The notes beneath the pieces are model-generated. The model ran no database searches. It was not told where the DNA came from and worked only from the letters and a program-made list of their open reading frames with translations. Positions 9,077 to 17,444 of a stretch of 64,000 nt of DNA are shown here, piece by piece. This DNA is from Candidatus Eiseniibacteriota bacterium (lineage in GTDB: Bacteria > Eisenbacteria > RBG-16-71-46), in the NCBI GenBank assembly GCA_025360715.1, contig JANYBS010000222.1, positions 1-64,000 of the forward strand, given 5' to 3'. The position numbers and the translations under genes were made by a program. The stretch's first letter is position 1; each line of letters starts with the position of its first letter.

Positions 9077-9142
9077 ACCCGGGATGGCGCTGCGCTGCGA
9101 GCCCTTCCACCGCTGCGCGGCTGCACGCAGCCGGAGGCTGCG

Positions 9143-9880
9143 TTATCGAGCTACCACGTCGTGCTGCAGGCGCTGCGCCCACGGGCCCTGCGGCTCGCGC
9201 ATCAGATAGCGTTGGGCGTAAAAACGCGCTTCCACGTCGCGGCCCGCGTCGCGCAGCACGCACGCGCGGTCATAGAGTGCCGCGAGATAGCCCTCGTCGG
9301 TGGAGTCGACCATCGCGAACTCCGCGATCGCCTGCAGGCGCAGCGCGCGGCTTTGCCACGGCTCCGGCGTGAGGCTGGCCTCCACCGCCAGCGCGACGCC
9401 CGCGCCCAAGCGCGCCTCGGCATAGTGTGGCGCGGCCTCGCACGCGCGGCGGAAGTGCTGCGCGGCCTTGGCGTGTTCGTGGGTCACCAGTTCGAGCGCG
9501 CCCAGGGCGGCCAGTGCGCGCGGCTCGCTCATGTGCCGGTGATGCAGCGACGTGATCACGGGTCGCGCAGCGGCCGCAGCGGCGATCGCCTGCGCATCGG
9601 GCGCACGATCGGCGACCTCGCCGCCGAGCATGGCCGCGCGCAGGCGCAGGCCGCCGGTGGCCACGCTCGCTACAGGCGCCAGCGCCTGCATGGCGGCCAT
9701 GGCGCGCGGGTCACTGGGGATGCCATTCGGGTGGCGCGGGCGCATGCGCAGCGAGACGAATCCCGTGAGCGCCAGCGCGCCCAGGATGACGATGAAGACC
9801 ACCGACGGCAGCAGCCGCCATTTGAGATGGCGTTCGATCTCGGCGGTGGGGTCGGCGGGGTTCGGTTGCGGGGCGCTCAT
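9143..9880 (-). CDS. Membrane-anchored TPR-like protein
   Basis: One N-terminal TM helix (LLPSVVFIVILGALALTGFVSL), then Ala-rich helical repeats (HEHAKAAQHFRRACEAAPHYAEARLGAGVAL). Confidence 0.6.
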   Translation of the reverse strand: MSAPQPNPADPTAEIERHLKWRLLPSVVFIVILGALALTGFVSLRMRPRHPNGIPSDPRAMAAMQALAPVASVATGGLRLRAAMLGGEVADRAPDAQAIAAAAAARPVITSLHHRHMSEPRALAALGALELVTHEHAKAAQHFRRACEAAPHYAEARLGAGVALAVEASLTPEPWQSRALRLQAIAEFAMVDSTDEGYLAALYDRACVLRDAGRDVEARFYAQRYLMREPQGPWAQRLQHDVVAR

Positions 9881-10047
9881 GACGCGCGAGGATAGGGGCG
9901 CGGGCGCGTTGCGACAATGCGTGCGTGCGACAAAGGGTGAAACGCGCGAACCTTGACGCCTCTGCCAACGTCCCAAGAGCGTCGCGCGGCATGGTGCCCG
10001 CGACGAGGTCCCGTCGGGAGCGAGATGCCCCGGCGAGAGGAGGTTTC

Positions 10048-10509
10048 ATGCATAGCCATTCCTTGCGGCCGGGAGCCGAGCGCGGCTGCGGTTGCCGCTC
10101 GAGCGAACCGAACCCGCGCGCGAGCGAGCGCGATGCCCACCACCACTGGCCCGGCGATGACGGCGCGGGCGGTTTCGGGGTGAGGCGGCCCTTGCGGTTC
10201 CTGGCTTGGAAGCTCGAGCTGGACGAATCGCAGGTCGAGGCGTTCGCCGCGATCATCAACGAACTCAAGACCGAGCGGGCACAGTCCGCGGTGGATGACC
10301 GCCGCGCACTCACGCTCTTGGCCGACGCCGCCCAGGGCGAGCAGTTCGACGCCACGAAGGCGGCCGAGGCGGCGAAGCTCCGCGCACAGAGTGAAGAGCG
10401 GCTGCAGCACAAGGTCGCGGACTCGCTGGCAAAGATGCACGCGTTGCTCGGCAACGAGCAGCGCGGGCGCCTGGCCTATCTACTGCGCACGGGCACGCTC
10501 GTGATGTAG
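10048..10509 (+). CDS. Spy/CpxP-like (heavy-metal resistor fold) helical protein
   Basis: WKLELDESQVEAFAAIINELKTERAQ...KMHALLGNEQRGRLAYLL resembles the LTxxQ-type Spy/CpxP helix pattern. RBS gagaggagg. Confidence 0.5.
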   Translation: MHSHSLRPGAERGCGCRSSEPNPRASERDAHHHWPGDDGAGGFGVRRPLRFLAWKLELDESQVEAFAAIINELKTERAQSAVDDRRALTLLADAAQGEQFDATKAAEAAKLRAQSEERLQHKVADSLAKMHALLGNEQRGRLAYLLRTGTLVM

Positions 10510-10528
10510 TACGGCAGCACAGACGAAC

Positions 10529-10560
10529 GGCCGGGGCGAGCGTTCAGCGCCCCGGCCTTC
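10529..10560 (+). terminator. Rho-independent terminator
   Basis: ggccggggcg-agcgttcag-cgccccggcc-ttc; 10-bp perfect stem. Confidence 0.8.
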
Positions 10561-10762
10561 GCATGCGCCCTATCGCAGCCGCACGAGCTGCTCGCACCCG
10601 AGGTGAAACAGGAGCCGCGCGCCGCAGGCACGCCGCCGCCTTTCGTGGCATTGCCCAGCCCCTTGGTGGCTGGTAACTTGCGCGGTCAGGCGATACTCCA
10701 GAGACGATCGGCCCCGGCGCCCCGCCCGGTGGCCCCGTGATATTTCATAAGGACGTGAACGC

Positions 10763-12004
10763 ATGGCACTCGCGCGATTCCTGCAGATCTCCGACCTGCA
10801 TCTGGGCCGACCCTTCGCGTGGTTGTCGCAAGACCGTCGCGAGGAGCGCCGCCGTGACCAGCAGCGCGCGCTCGAGCAGTCGGTGCACCAGGCCATCGAG
10901 CGCGGCGTCCACGCGATCCTGGTCCCGGGTGACCTGTTCGATTCTCTCGTCGTCGATGCGGGCCTGCTCACGTTCGCTATCAAGGCCTTCGACGTGCCCG
11001 GCTGTCCGCCGGTGTTCATCGCGCCGGGCAACCACGACCCCGCATCGCCCTCCAATGCCGCGTGGGCGCCGCGCCTGTTGCAGGCGCGCGGGCTGGCTTG
11101 GGGGCCGCATGTGCACATCTTCGATCAGCCGAACTGGACCAGTCAGCCGGTCCCGCGCTTGCCCGGCGTGCGCGTGTGGGGACGCTGCTTCACTGCGAAT
11201 GTCGAAAGCACCGACCGCCCGCTCGCGCCGTCCGCGGTAGGCGCGGTCACAGGCACCGACCCCAGGGGCTTCGAGATCGCGGCCTTCCATGGCTCGCGCG
11301 AAGGCAGCTGCCCGCCGGGGCAGAAGATCACCGCACCGTTCTCCGATGCCGAGGTGGCGGCGTCGCCGTTCGTGTATCACGCGGTCGGTCACTACCACGG
11401 CATGAGTCGCATCGAGCAGCCGCTCACCGAGGGTGTGAAGTCCGCCGGCGCGCGGTTGGCCTATGCCGGCTCGGCGGTGAGCCTGGACCTGACGGAGACC
11501 GGCGTGCACGGCGCGCTCGAAGTGCGCATCGAATACGGCCACCGCCTGCCGTACGTGGAAGCCGAGCCGGTCGAGCTCGACCGCCGCCGCGTGTTCGACC
11601 TCAACGCCGACGTGAGCGGTGCCGCGAGCGCCGACCAGCTCGACCGCCGCATCGCGCGTGCGCTCGATCTGTCGGGTGTGGGCGAGCTCGACTTCGCCAC
11701 GGTGCGGCTCTCGGGCCGGCTGCCTGCGGGTGTGCGCTGGAGCGCGCCGGGCGCGGAACTGCGCCAGCGCGCGTTCCACCTGCGCGTGGATGCGAGCGCG
11801 CTCAAGCCCGAACACGACCTGGACGTGTACCGCAAGGGCGAGCCGCGCACGACGGAGGACCGGTTCGCGCGCGACCTCATCGCGCAGATGGACGCCGAGA
11901 CCGATCCCGGCAAGCGGCAGTTGCTCGAGCGCGCGCTCTATCACGGACTTGATGCGTTCAAGCTGCGCGAAGTCTCGCCGGCATGGGACGAGGTGAGTGC
12001 GTGA
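10763..12004 (+). CDS. DNA repair metallophosphoesterase, SbcD/YhaO family
   Basis: FLQISDLHLGRPF, HAILVPGDLFDS, FIAPGNHDP metallophosphoesterase motifs. GTGA-coupled to an SbcC-like gene. Confidence 0.92.
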   Translation: MALARFLQISDLHLGRPFAWLSQDRREERRRDQQRALEQSVHQAIERGVHAILVPGDLFDSLVVDAGLLTFAIKAFDVPGCPPVFIAPGNHDPASPSNAAWAPRLLQARGLAWGPHVHIFDQPNWTSQPVPRLPGVRVWGRCFTANVESTDRPLAPSAVGAVTGTDPRGFEIAAFHGSREGSCPPGQKITAPFSDAEVAASPFVYHAVGHYHGMSRIEQPLTEGVKSAGARLAYAGSAVSLDLTETGVHGALEVRIEYGHRLPYVEAEPVELDRRRVFDLNADVSGAASADQLDRRIARALDLSGVGELDFATVRLSGRLPAGVRWSAPGAELRQRAFHLRVDASALKPEHDLDVYRKGEPRTTEDRFARDLIAQMDAETDPGKRQLLERALYHGLDAFKLREVSPAWDEVSA

Positions 12005-14883
12005 AGCTCCTGCGGTTGCGCGTCGAGGGCTTTGGTCCGCTGCGGGGCGATTGGAACTTCGCGCCCGGCAAGGTGAACCTGGTCGTGGACTCCAACGAGC
12101 GCGGAAAGTCGTCGCTGCTGGCCGCGGTGGCGGCGGCCCTGTACGGCCTCGAAGACGACAAGCGTTCGCATCGCGTGATGACGCCGCGCGAGCGCTACCG
12201 GCCGTGGAACGGCGGAGCCTATCGCGTGGAGCTGGAGTTCGAAGCGCAGGGCAAGCGCTGGCGCGTGCTGCGCGACTTCGAGCGCGACACCGTGAGCGTG
12301 TTCGACGATTCGGGCCGCGAAGCCACCAACGACTTCCTCGAGGGCAAAGACGAGTACCCGGTGGGCCGCAAGCTGCTGGGGCTGGACTCGGCCGAGTTCG
12401 AGAAGTGCGCGCTCGTGCGCCAGGGCGACTTGGACCAGGTGGTGCCCGGTGACGAGAAGGCGCGCCGCGCCTCCACGCTGCGCGCGCGGCTCGAGAACGC
12501 CGCCGACACGCACATCGGCGACACGAATGCGTCCGAAGCCTTGCGCGTGCTCGAAGAGGCGCTGCGCCGCTACAACGCGCCCGAGATGGAGTTCACCGGC
12601 ACGGTGGATGTTGCGATCGAGCGGCTCGAGGCCAAGCGCGGTCTGATCGAAGCCGACCTCAAGTCGCTCGATCACCAGCTGCAGATGGCCGAAGTGCCAC
12701 TGGAACGTCTGGCGGCCCTGTCGGCTGAAGAAGAATCGCTCAAGGACGCGCTGCGCCGGCTCGAAGCCGAGCGTCACGCCGGGCTCGCCGCCGAAGTGCA
12801 GCGCCAACTCGACGAACACGACCGCCAGCGCGACGAGGTTGCGCGCCTGCAGGGCGAGGCCGACGAATTGGCCGCGGTGGCGCAGTTACCGGCGAACGCC
12901 GAATCGGAGCTGCGCGAGACGGTCGCACGCCACGAAGAGGCGCAGCGCAACCTCGACACGCTCGAGGCGCGCCGGCGCGAAGAGCTGGACCGCGATCGCG
13001 CGGCGATCGAGAACGAGCTCGTGGGCCTCGAGACGTACCGCGACTACGACATCACCGAGGCTGACCGCTGCGTGGCACTGGCCGCCGAGCTACGGCGCGC
13101 GGCGCTCGACGACACGCACCAGCGCCATCAGGTGTTCGTGCTGCGCGACGCGCTGGCGGCGCAGGGTTACGAGCCCGAGCGCATCCAGTTCCTCACCGCG
13201 CGCTTCGGCGGTCTCCCGGAAGAATCGCAGCGGCTGTTGCGGCAGCAGTCCGAACTCAACCTCGCGTTTCAGACCGAAGTCGCCGGCCTCGAGCAGGAAC
13301 GCACGCAGGCGACCGAGATGCTGCGCGGCGTCGATGCCGCGCGCAACAACGCGCGTGTGCCCGGCTGGGTCGTACTCGCGCTGGGACTTGCGGGTGCCGT
13401 GGGCGGCGGCGTTGTGTTCGCCATGAAGGGCGCGCTGCCGGTGTGGGCCGGGCTCGGTGGCGGCGGCGCAGTGCTGGCGATCGCCGGCGCGGCGCTGCTG
13501 GGCATCGGCTCGCGCGCGCAAGCAGCGGAACGCGAGGACGCGCTCAAGCGCCTCGCCGACGCGCAGCGCCGGCTCAACACGTTGCGAACGCAGCGCGCCG
13601 AGAACGAAGTCGGCCTGGCAGAACTGTCGCGGCTCATGGGCTATCGCGACAGCATCGACCTCATGCGCCACTGGAACGAATATGCGCGCATGATCGAGGA
13701 CAGCGCGCCGTTGCTGCGCGCACAGGAGCAGCTGGCCGAGGCCGAGGCGCTACGCCAGCAGCTCACCGAGCAGGCGCGGCCGCTGCTGCGCGCGATCCGC
13801 GAGACGAACGTGACGCCCGAGGTGCTGGAGAAGATCGCGTACGACGCGCGGCGCGCGTACCACGCGCGCGAGCGCCTGAGCGGTCTGGACCGCAGCGGCG
13901 AGCTGCTCGACCGCGAGCGCCGCGTGGATGAGGCCGCCGTGGCGGGCCTGCGCGAGCGCGCGATCCGCATCCTGCAGAGCGCCGGCATCGCGTATGACCC
14001 GGAACGATCGTGGTCCGAACATGTGGACGAGCTGCAGGCGCGCATGAACAAGCGCGACCGCCAGCGCATGATCCTGGAAGAACTGCTGCCGTTCGCCATG
14101 AAGCAGCTGCTGCCCGACGTCGAAGTGGAGCATCGCCGCCGCCAGCTCGAGATGCTGCAGAACGGCCCGCACCAGTTCGCCACGCTGCGCTCAGCGGTCG
14201 AGATCGACGTCGAAGCCAAGCAGACGCGCGAGCGCCTTGAACAGGTCCAGCGCGAACGCGAGGACAAGCGCATCGAGGTCGAGGAAGTCTGGCGCCGCCA
14301 CACGCAGCAGCGCCCGGAGCTCGAGTCGCAGGTCACGCGGCTCACGCTTGCCGCGCAGCGCGCGCGCGCGTTCAAGCAGTCGGTGGAACTGGCGCGCACG
14401 ACGATCCAGAAGGTGGCCGTCGATACGCACCGCCGCTGGGCGGACTTCCTGAACCAGCGTGTGGCCGACGTGCTGCGCACATTCGGCACGAGCGTCGAGC
14501 ACCTGCGTTTCGGCGAGGACCTGGACTTCTCCGTGCAGATGGACGGCGGCCCGCAGGTCTCGCGCGGCAAAGCGCACCTGCAGCTCTCGAGCGGCGCGCG
14601 CGACCAGCTGTATCTGGCCGTGCGGCTGGCGGTGAGCGAGTTCCTCTCGCGCGGCGGGGAGCCGATGCCGCTGCTGCTTGATGACGCGTTCGCCACCTCC
14701 GACGACGAGCGCCTGCGCAATGGCATGCGCGCGCTCATCGAAGGCTTTGGCGCCGGGCACCAATTGATCGTGGTCACCTGCCACCGCGGCCGTCACGCGG
14801 ACCTCAAGCGCATGGACCCCGAGCTGTACCGCGAGAGTGTGCACTGGCTCGATGTGGGCGCGGGCACGCCCGCGCAAGCGTGA
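12001..14883 (+). CDS. SbcC/YhaN-like coiled-coil ATPase with a central hydrophobic hairpin
   Basis: Walker A-like DSNERGKSSLLAAV; long coiled coils; ABC signature LQLSSGARDQLYLAVRLA; Walker B PLLLDDAFATSDDERL; central VPGWVVLALGLAGAVGGGVVFAMKGALPVWAGLGGGGAVLAIAGAALL. Confidence 0.9.
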   Translation: MKLLRLRVEGFGPLRGDWNFAPGKVNLVVDSNERGKSSLLAAVAAALYGLEDDKRSHRVMTPRERYRPWNGGAYRVELEFEAQGKRWRVLRDFERDTVSVFDDSGREATNDFLEGKDEYPVGRKLLGLDSAEFEKCALVRQGDLDQVVPGDEKARRASTLRARLENAADTHIGDTNASEALRVLEEALRRYNAPEMEFTGTVDVAIERLEAKRGLIEADLKSLDHQLQMAEVPLERLAALSAEEESLKDALRRLEAERHAGLAAEVQRQLDEHDRQRDEVARLQGEADELAAVAQLPANAESELRETVARHEEAQRNLDTLEARRREELDRDRAAIENELVGLETYRDYDITEADRCVALAAELRRAALDDTHQRHQVFVLRDALAAQGYEPERIQFLTARFGGLPEESQRLLRQQSELNLAFQTEVAGLEQERTQATEMLRGVDAARNNARVPGWVVLALGLAGAVGGGVVFAMKGALPVWAGLGGGGAVLAIAGAALLGIGSRAQAAEREDALKRLADAQRRLNTLRTQRAENEVGLAELSRLMGYRDSIDLMRHWNEYARMIEDSAPLLRAQEQLAEAEALRQQLTEQARPLLRAIRETNVTPEVLEKIAYDARRAYHARERLSGLDRSGELLDRERRVDEAAVAGLRERAIRILQSAGIAYDPERSWSEHVDELQARMNKRDRQRMILEELLPFAMKQLLPDVEVEHRRRQLEMLQNGPHQFATLRSAVEIDVEAKQTRERLEQVQREREDKRIEVEEVWRRHTQQRPELESQVTRLTLAAQRARAFKQSVELARTTIQKVAVDTHRRWADFLNQRVADVLRTFGTSVEHLRFGEDLDFSVQMDGGPQVSRGKAHLQLSSGARDQLYLAVRLAVSEFLSRGGEPMPLLLDDAFATSDDERLRNGMRALIEGFGAGHQLIVVTCHRGRHADLKRMDPELYRESVHWLDVGAGTPAQA

Positions 14884-16424
14884 TACTCGCCGCGGCGCGC
14901 GCGGCCGCGATCGCCGCGGGGATGCTTGTCGGTGTCGCGGCATCCGCGTTGGCGGCGGCGAACGCGCCCGCGGTGCCGAACGCCGATGTGACGCGCCTGC
15001 TCGATCGCGCCGGCGTGCTCATGGCGTGGCCGACGCACGGCGTGATCACGTTAGAATACAAGGGCCGCCTCACGCGTGAGGGCCATTTCGAGCATCCGCA
15101 TGCGACGCGCACGTACGAATCGCTGCGCCGCGTATACGTGGCCTCGCCCGAGCGCATCCGCCAGGATTTCTCCACGTGGGTCGCGGGTGACACGGTCCTG
15201 GGTGTCGAGACCACGCTGCTCATCAATGGCCATGTGCTGCACCGCGACGATGAGACCGCGCCGTGGGTGGCGCTGAACGGCCGCGAGGCGGCGATGGCTG
15301 CGCGCTTCGTGCGCGGCGCCACGCCGGCGCTTGCGTTGGGTGATGCGCGCGAGCACGCGGCGCGCGCCACGATCACGGGCGCGGGCGGCCGGTCGCCCGC
15401 CCTGTCATGGCCCGATAGCACGGGCCGCGTGTGGACGCTGCATTTCGACGGCACGAACGCCGCGCCGGTGGTGCTCGAGAGCGCCACGGCGAACGACTGG
15501 GAAGGCGACATCGCGGACTCCACGGTGTTCGGCCCCGATCGCGCGAGCGCGGGATTCTGGGCGGCGCAAAGCGTGCACACGCGCACGCACGAGGCCGACG
15601 ACGGCTGGTGGCTCGATGAGACCCTGCAGGGCGCCCAGTGGCACAATGCGCCGACGAACCCCTACGAGGCCGTGAACGGCCCGCGCGTGGAAGAGGTCAT
15701 GCCCGCGCCGGTCGTGGCCGTCGCGGATCCGGCGCCGGTGCTGGTGCCGCTCGCGCCGCATGTGTGGGCCATCGAACTGCCTGATGCCGATACGCGCAGC
15801 GTGGTGATGGAGTTCGCCGGCCACCTGATAGTGCTCGACGCCTCGGCCGGCAGCCGTCAGGGTGAGGCGATCCTTGCCACGATCCGCGCGCACTTGCCGC
15901 GCAAGCCCATTCGCTTCGTCGCATTCAGCCACTACCATCCCGACTATTCGGGCGGGCTGCGGCCATTCCTCGCCGACTCCATCACGATACTGTGCGCGCC
16001 GGGCAACGCCGACGATGTGCGCGAGATCGCCGCGCGCCGCTTCACGCGTCGGCCGGATCGTCTGGAGCGCCGCTCGCACGGCGCGTGGACGCCGCGGCTG
16101 GAATTGCTGGGCACGCCCGTGTGGACGGATGCCGACTCCGTGAACGAACTGCGCGTGATCGACATCGGCGCGCGCTCGAACCACACGGACTCGTATCTGG
16201 TGTTCGTGCTGCCGCGTGACGGCATCGTGTTCGAAGGCGATCTTGGTTTCTTCACGCGCGGCGGTAAGCGTGTGGCATCGCGCCGCGCGCGCGGGCTGGT
16301 TCTGGCGCTCGATGCAGCCGGTGTGAAATGTGAGCGCGTGGTTCAGGGCTGGCCCGTGAGGGGCAACGCGAGCGAGATCAAGATGCGCGAGTTGCGCGAA
16401 CTCGTCGGACCGCAGCAGCCGTGA
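14880..16424 (+). CDS. MBL-fold metallo-hydrolase-like secreted protein
   Basis: FVAFSHYHPDYSGGLRPFL (HxHxD motif), IVFEGDLGFF; N-terminal signal-like helix. GTGA overlap with the upstream gene. Confidence 0.8.
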   Translation: MILAAARAAAIAAGMLVGVAASALAAANAPAVPNADVTRLLDRAGVLMAWPTHGVITLEYKGRLTREGHFEHPHATRTYESLRRVYVASPERIRQDFSTWVAGDTVLGVETTLLINGHVLHRDDETAPWVALNGREAAMAARFVRGATPALALGDAREHAARATITGAGGRSPALSWPDSTGRVWTLHFDGTNAAPVVLESATANDWEGDIADSTVFGPDRASAGFWAAQSVHTRTHEADDGWWLDETLQGAQWHNAPTNPYEAVNGPRVEEVMPAPVVAVADPAPVLVPLAPHVWAIELPDADTRSVVMEFAGHLIVLDASAGSRQGEAILATIRAHLPRKPIRFVAFSHYHPDYSGGLRPFLADSITILCAPGNADDVREIAARRFTRRPDRLERRSHGAWTPRLELLGTPVWTDADSVNELRVIDIGARSNHTDSYLVFVLPRDGIVFEGDLGFFTRGGKRVASRRARGLVLALDAAGVKCERVVQGWPVRGNASEIKMRELRELVGPQQP

Positions 16425-17305
16425 CCGCTTCGCAGCGCACGGGCATCCTCTGGCTGCTGTTCAGCGAGGTCTGTTACGCGATCATGCGCGTCTCCACGCG
16501 CGCCGGCGCCGCCGACCTGCCGTGGGCGGAGATCGCCGCGGCGCGGTTCATCGGCGGCGCGGTCGTCGCGCTCATCGCGGCGCGCGCGCGCGGCGTGTCG
16601 CTGCGCGTGGCCGATCGCAAGAACGCATGGCTACGCTCGCTCTTCGGCACGGGCGGCGCACTGGCACTCTTCCACGCGCTGGGCACCAAGGCGATCGCCG
16701 TGGGTGACGCGACCACGCTCTACTCCACGACACCGCTGTGGGTGGCGCTGCTCTCGGGCCCATTGCTGGGCGAGCGCGTCGGCGCGGTGGTGTGGGCGGG
16801 CGTCGCGCTGGGATTCGCCGGCGTGGCGGTATTGCTGGGCGCACACTTCACCGCGGTGGGCAGCATGGGGCTGCTCGTGCTCGTGGGCGCGGTGAGCTAT
16901 GCGCTGGCGATCCTGCGCCTGCGCGCGCTCAGCCGCAGCGAATCGAGCGAGGCGATCGCGCTGCACATGTCGCTCACGGCCGGCGCCGCGATGCTGCTGT
17001 TCGCGCTGCCCTCGCTGCGGCCCGTGCGCGCCGGCGCGTACGTGCCGCTGGTGATCAGCGCCGTCTCGGGCGGCCTCGGTCAATTGGCCGTGGGCCGCGC
17101 GTACGCACGCGGGGTTGCCGCCGGCATGTCGGCACTCACGTACTCGGGTGTGCTCTTCACGTACCTGCTCGAGGTGGCGCTCTTCCACCGCGTGCCCGAG
17201 CCGCACCAGATGCTGGGCGCGGCGCTGGTGATCATCGCGGGCGCCGTCGTCTCGCAAGCGGCCGCGCGAAGCGGCGCCCCGGCGCCGGCCGCTGCTGCCG
17301 AATAG
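16421..17305 (+). CDS. DMT superfamily (EamA) transporter
   Basis: About ten hydrophobic helices in two repeats, including GDATTLYSTTPLWVALLSGPLLGERV. GTGA overlap. Confidence 0.9.
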   Translation: MTASQRTGILWLLFSEVCYAIMRVSTRAGAADLPWAEIAAARFIGGAVVALIAARARGVSLRVADRKNAWLRSLFGTGGALALFHALGTKAIAVGDATTLYSTTPLWVALLSGPLLGERVGAVVWAGVALGFAGVAVLLGAHFTAVGSMGLLVLVGAVSYALAILRLRALSRSESSEAIALHMSLTAGAAMLLFALPSLRPVRAGAYVPLVISAVSGGLGQLAVGRAYARGVAAGMSALTYSGVLFTYLLEVALFHRVPEPHQMLGAALVIIAGAVVSQAAARSGAPAPAAAAE

Positions 17306-17328
17306 CGCTCGCGCCCGTCACGCAAGCG

Positions 17329-17356
17329 TTGACCCGGCCGTACAGAGACGTATCCT
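17329..17356 (+). promoter_or_regulatory. Candidate sigma70-type promoter for the M28 peptidase gene
   Basis: TTGACC - 16 nt - TATCCT. Confidence 0.5.
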
Positions 17357-17444
17357 CGCGCCCTACGGTTCCCTCTTGCGCCTGGCCCCGCAGCACACCG
17401 CGCGATTGTCAGGGGCAAGCAACACCGAAAAGGAGTCCTTCCGC

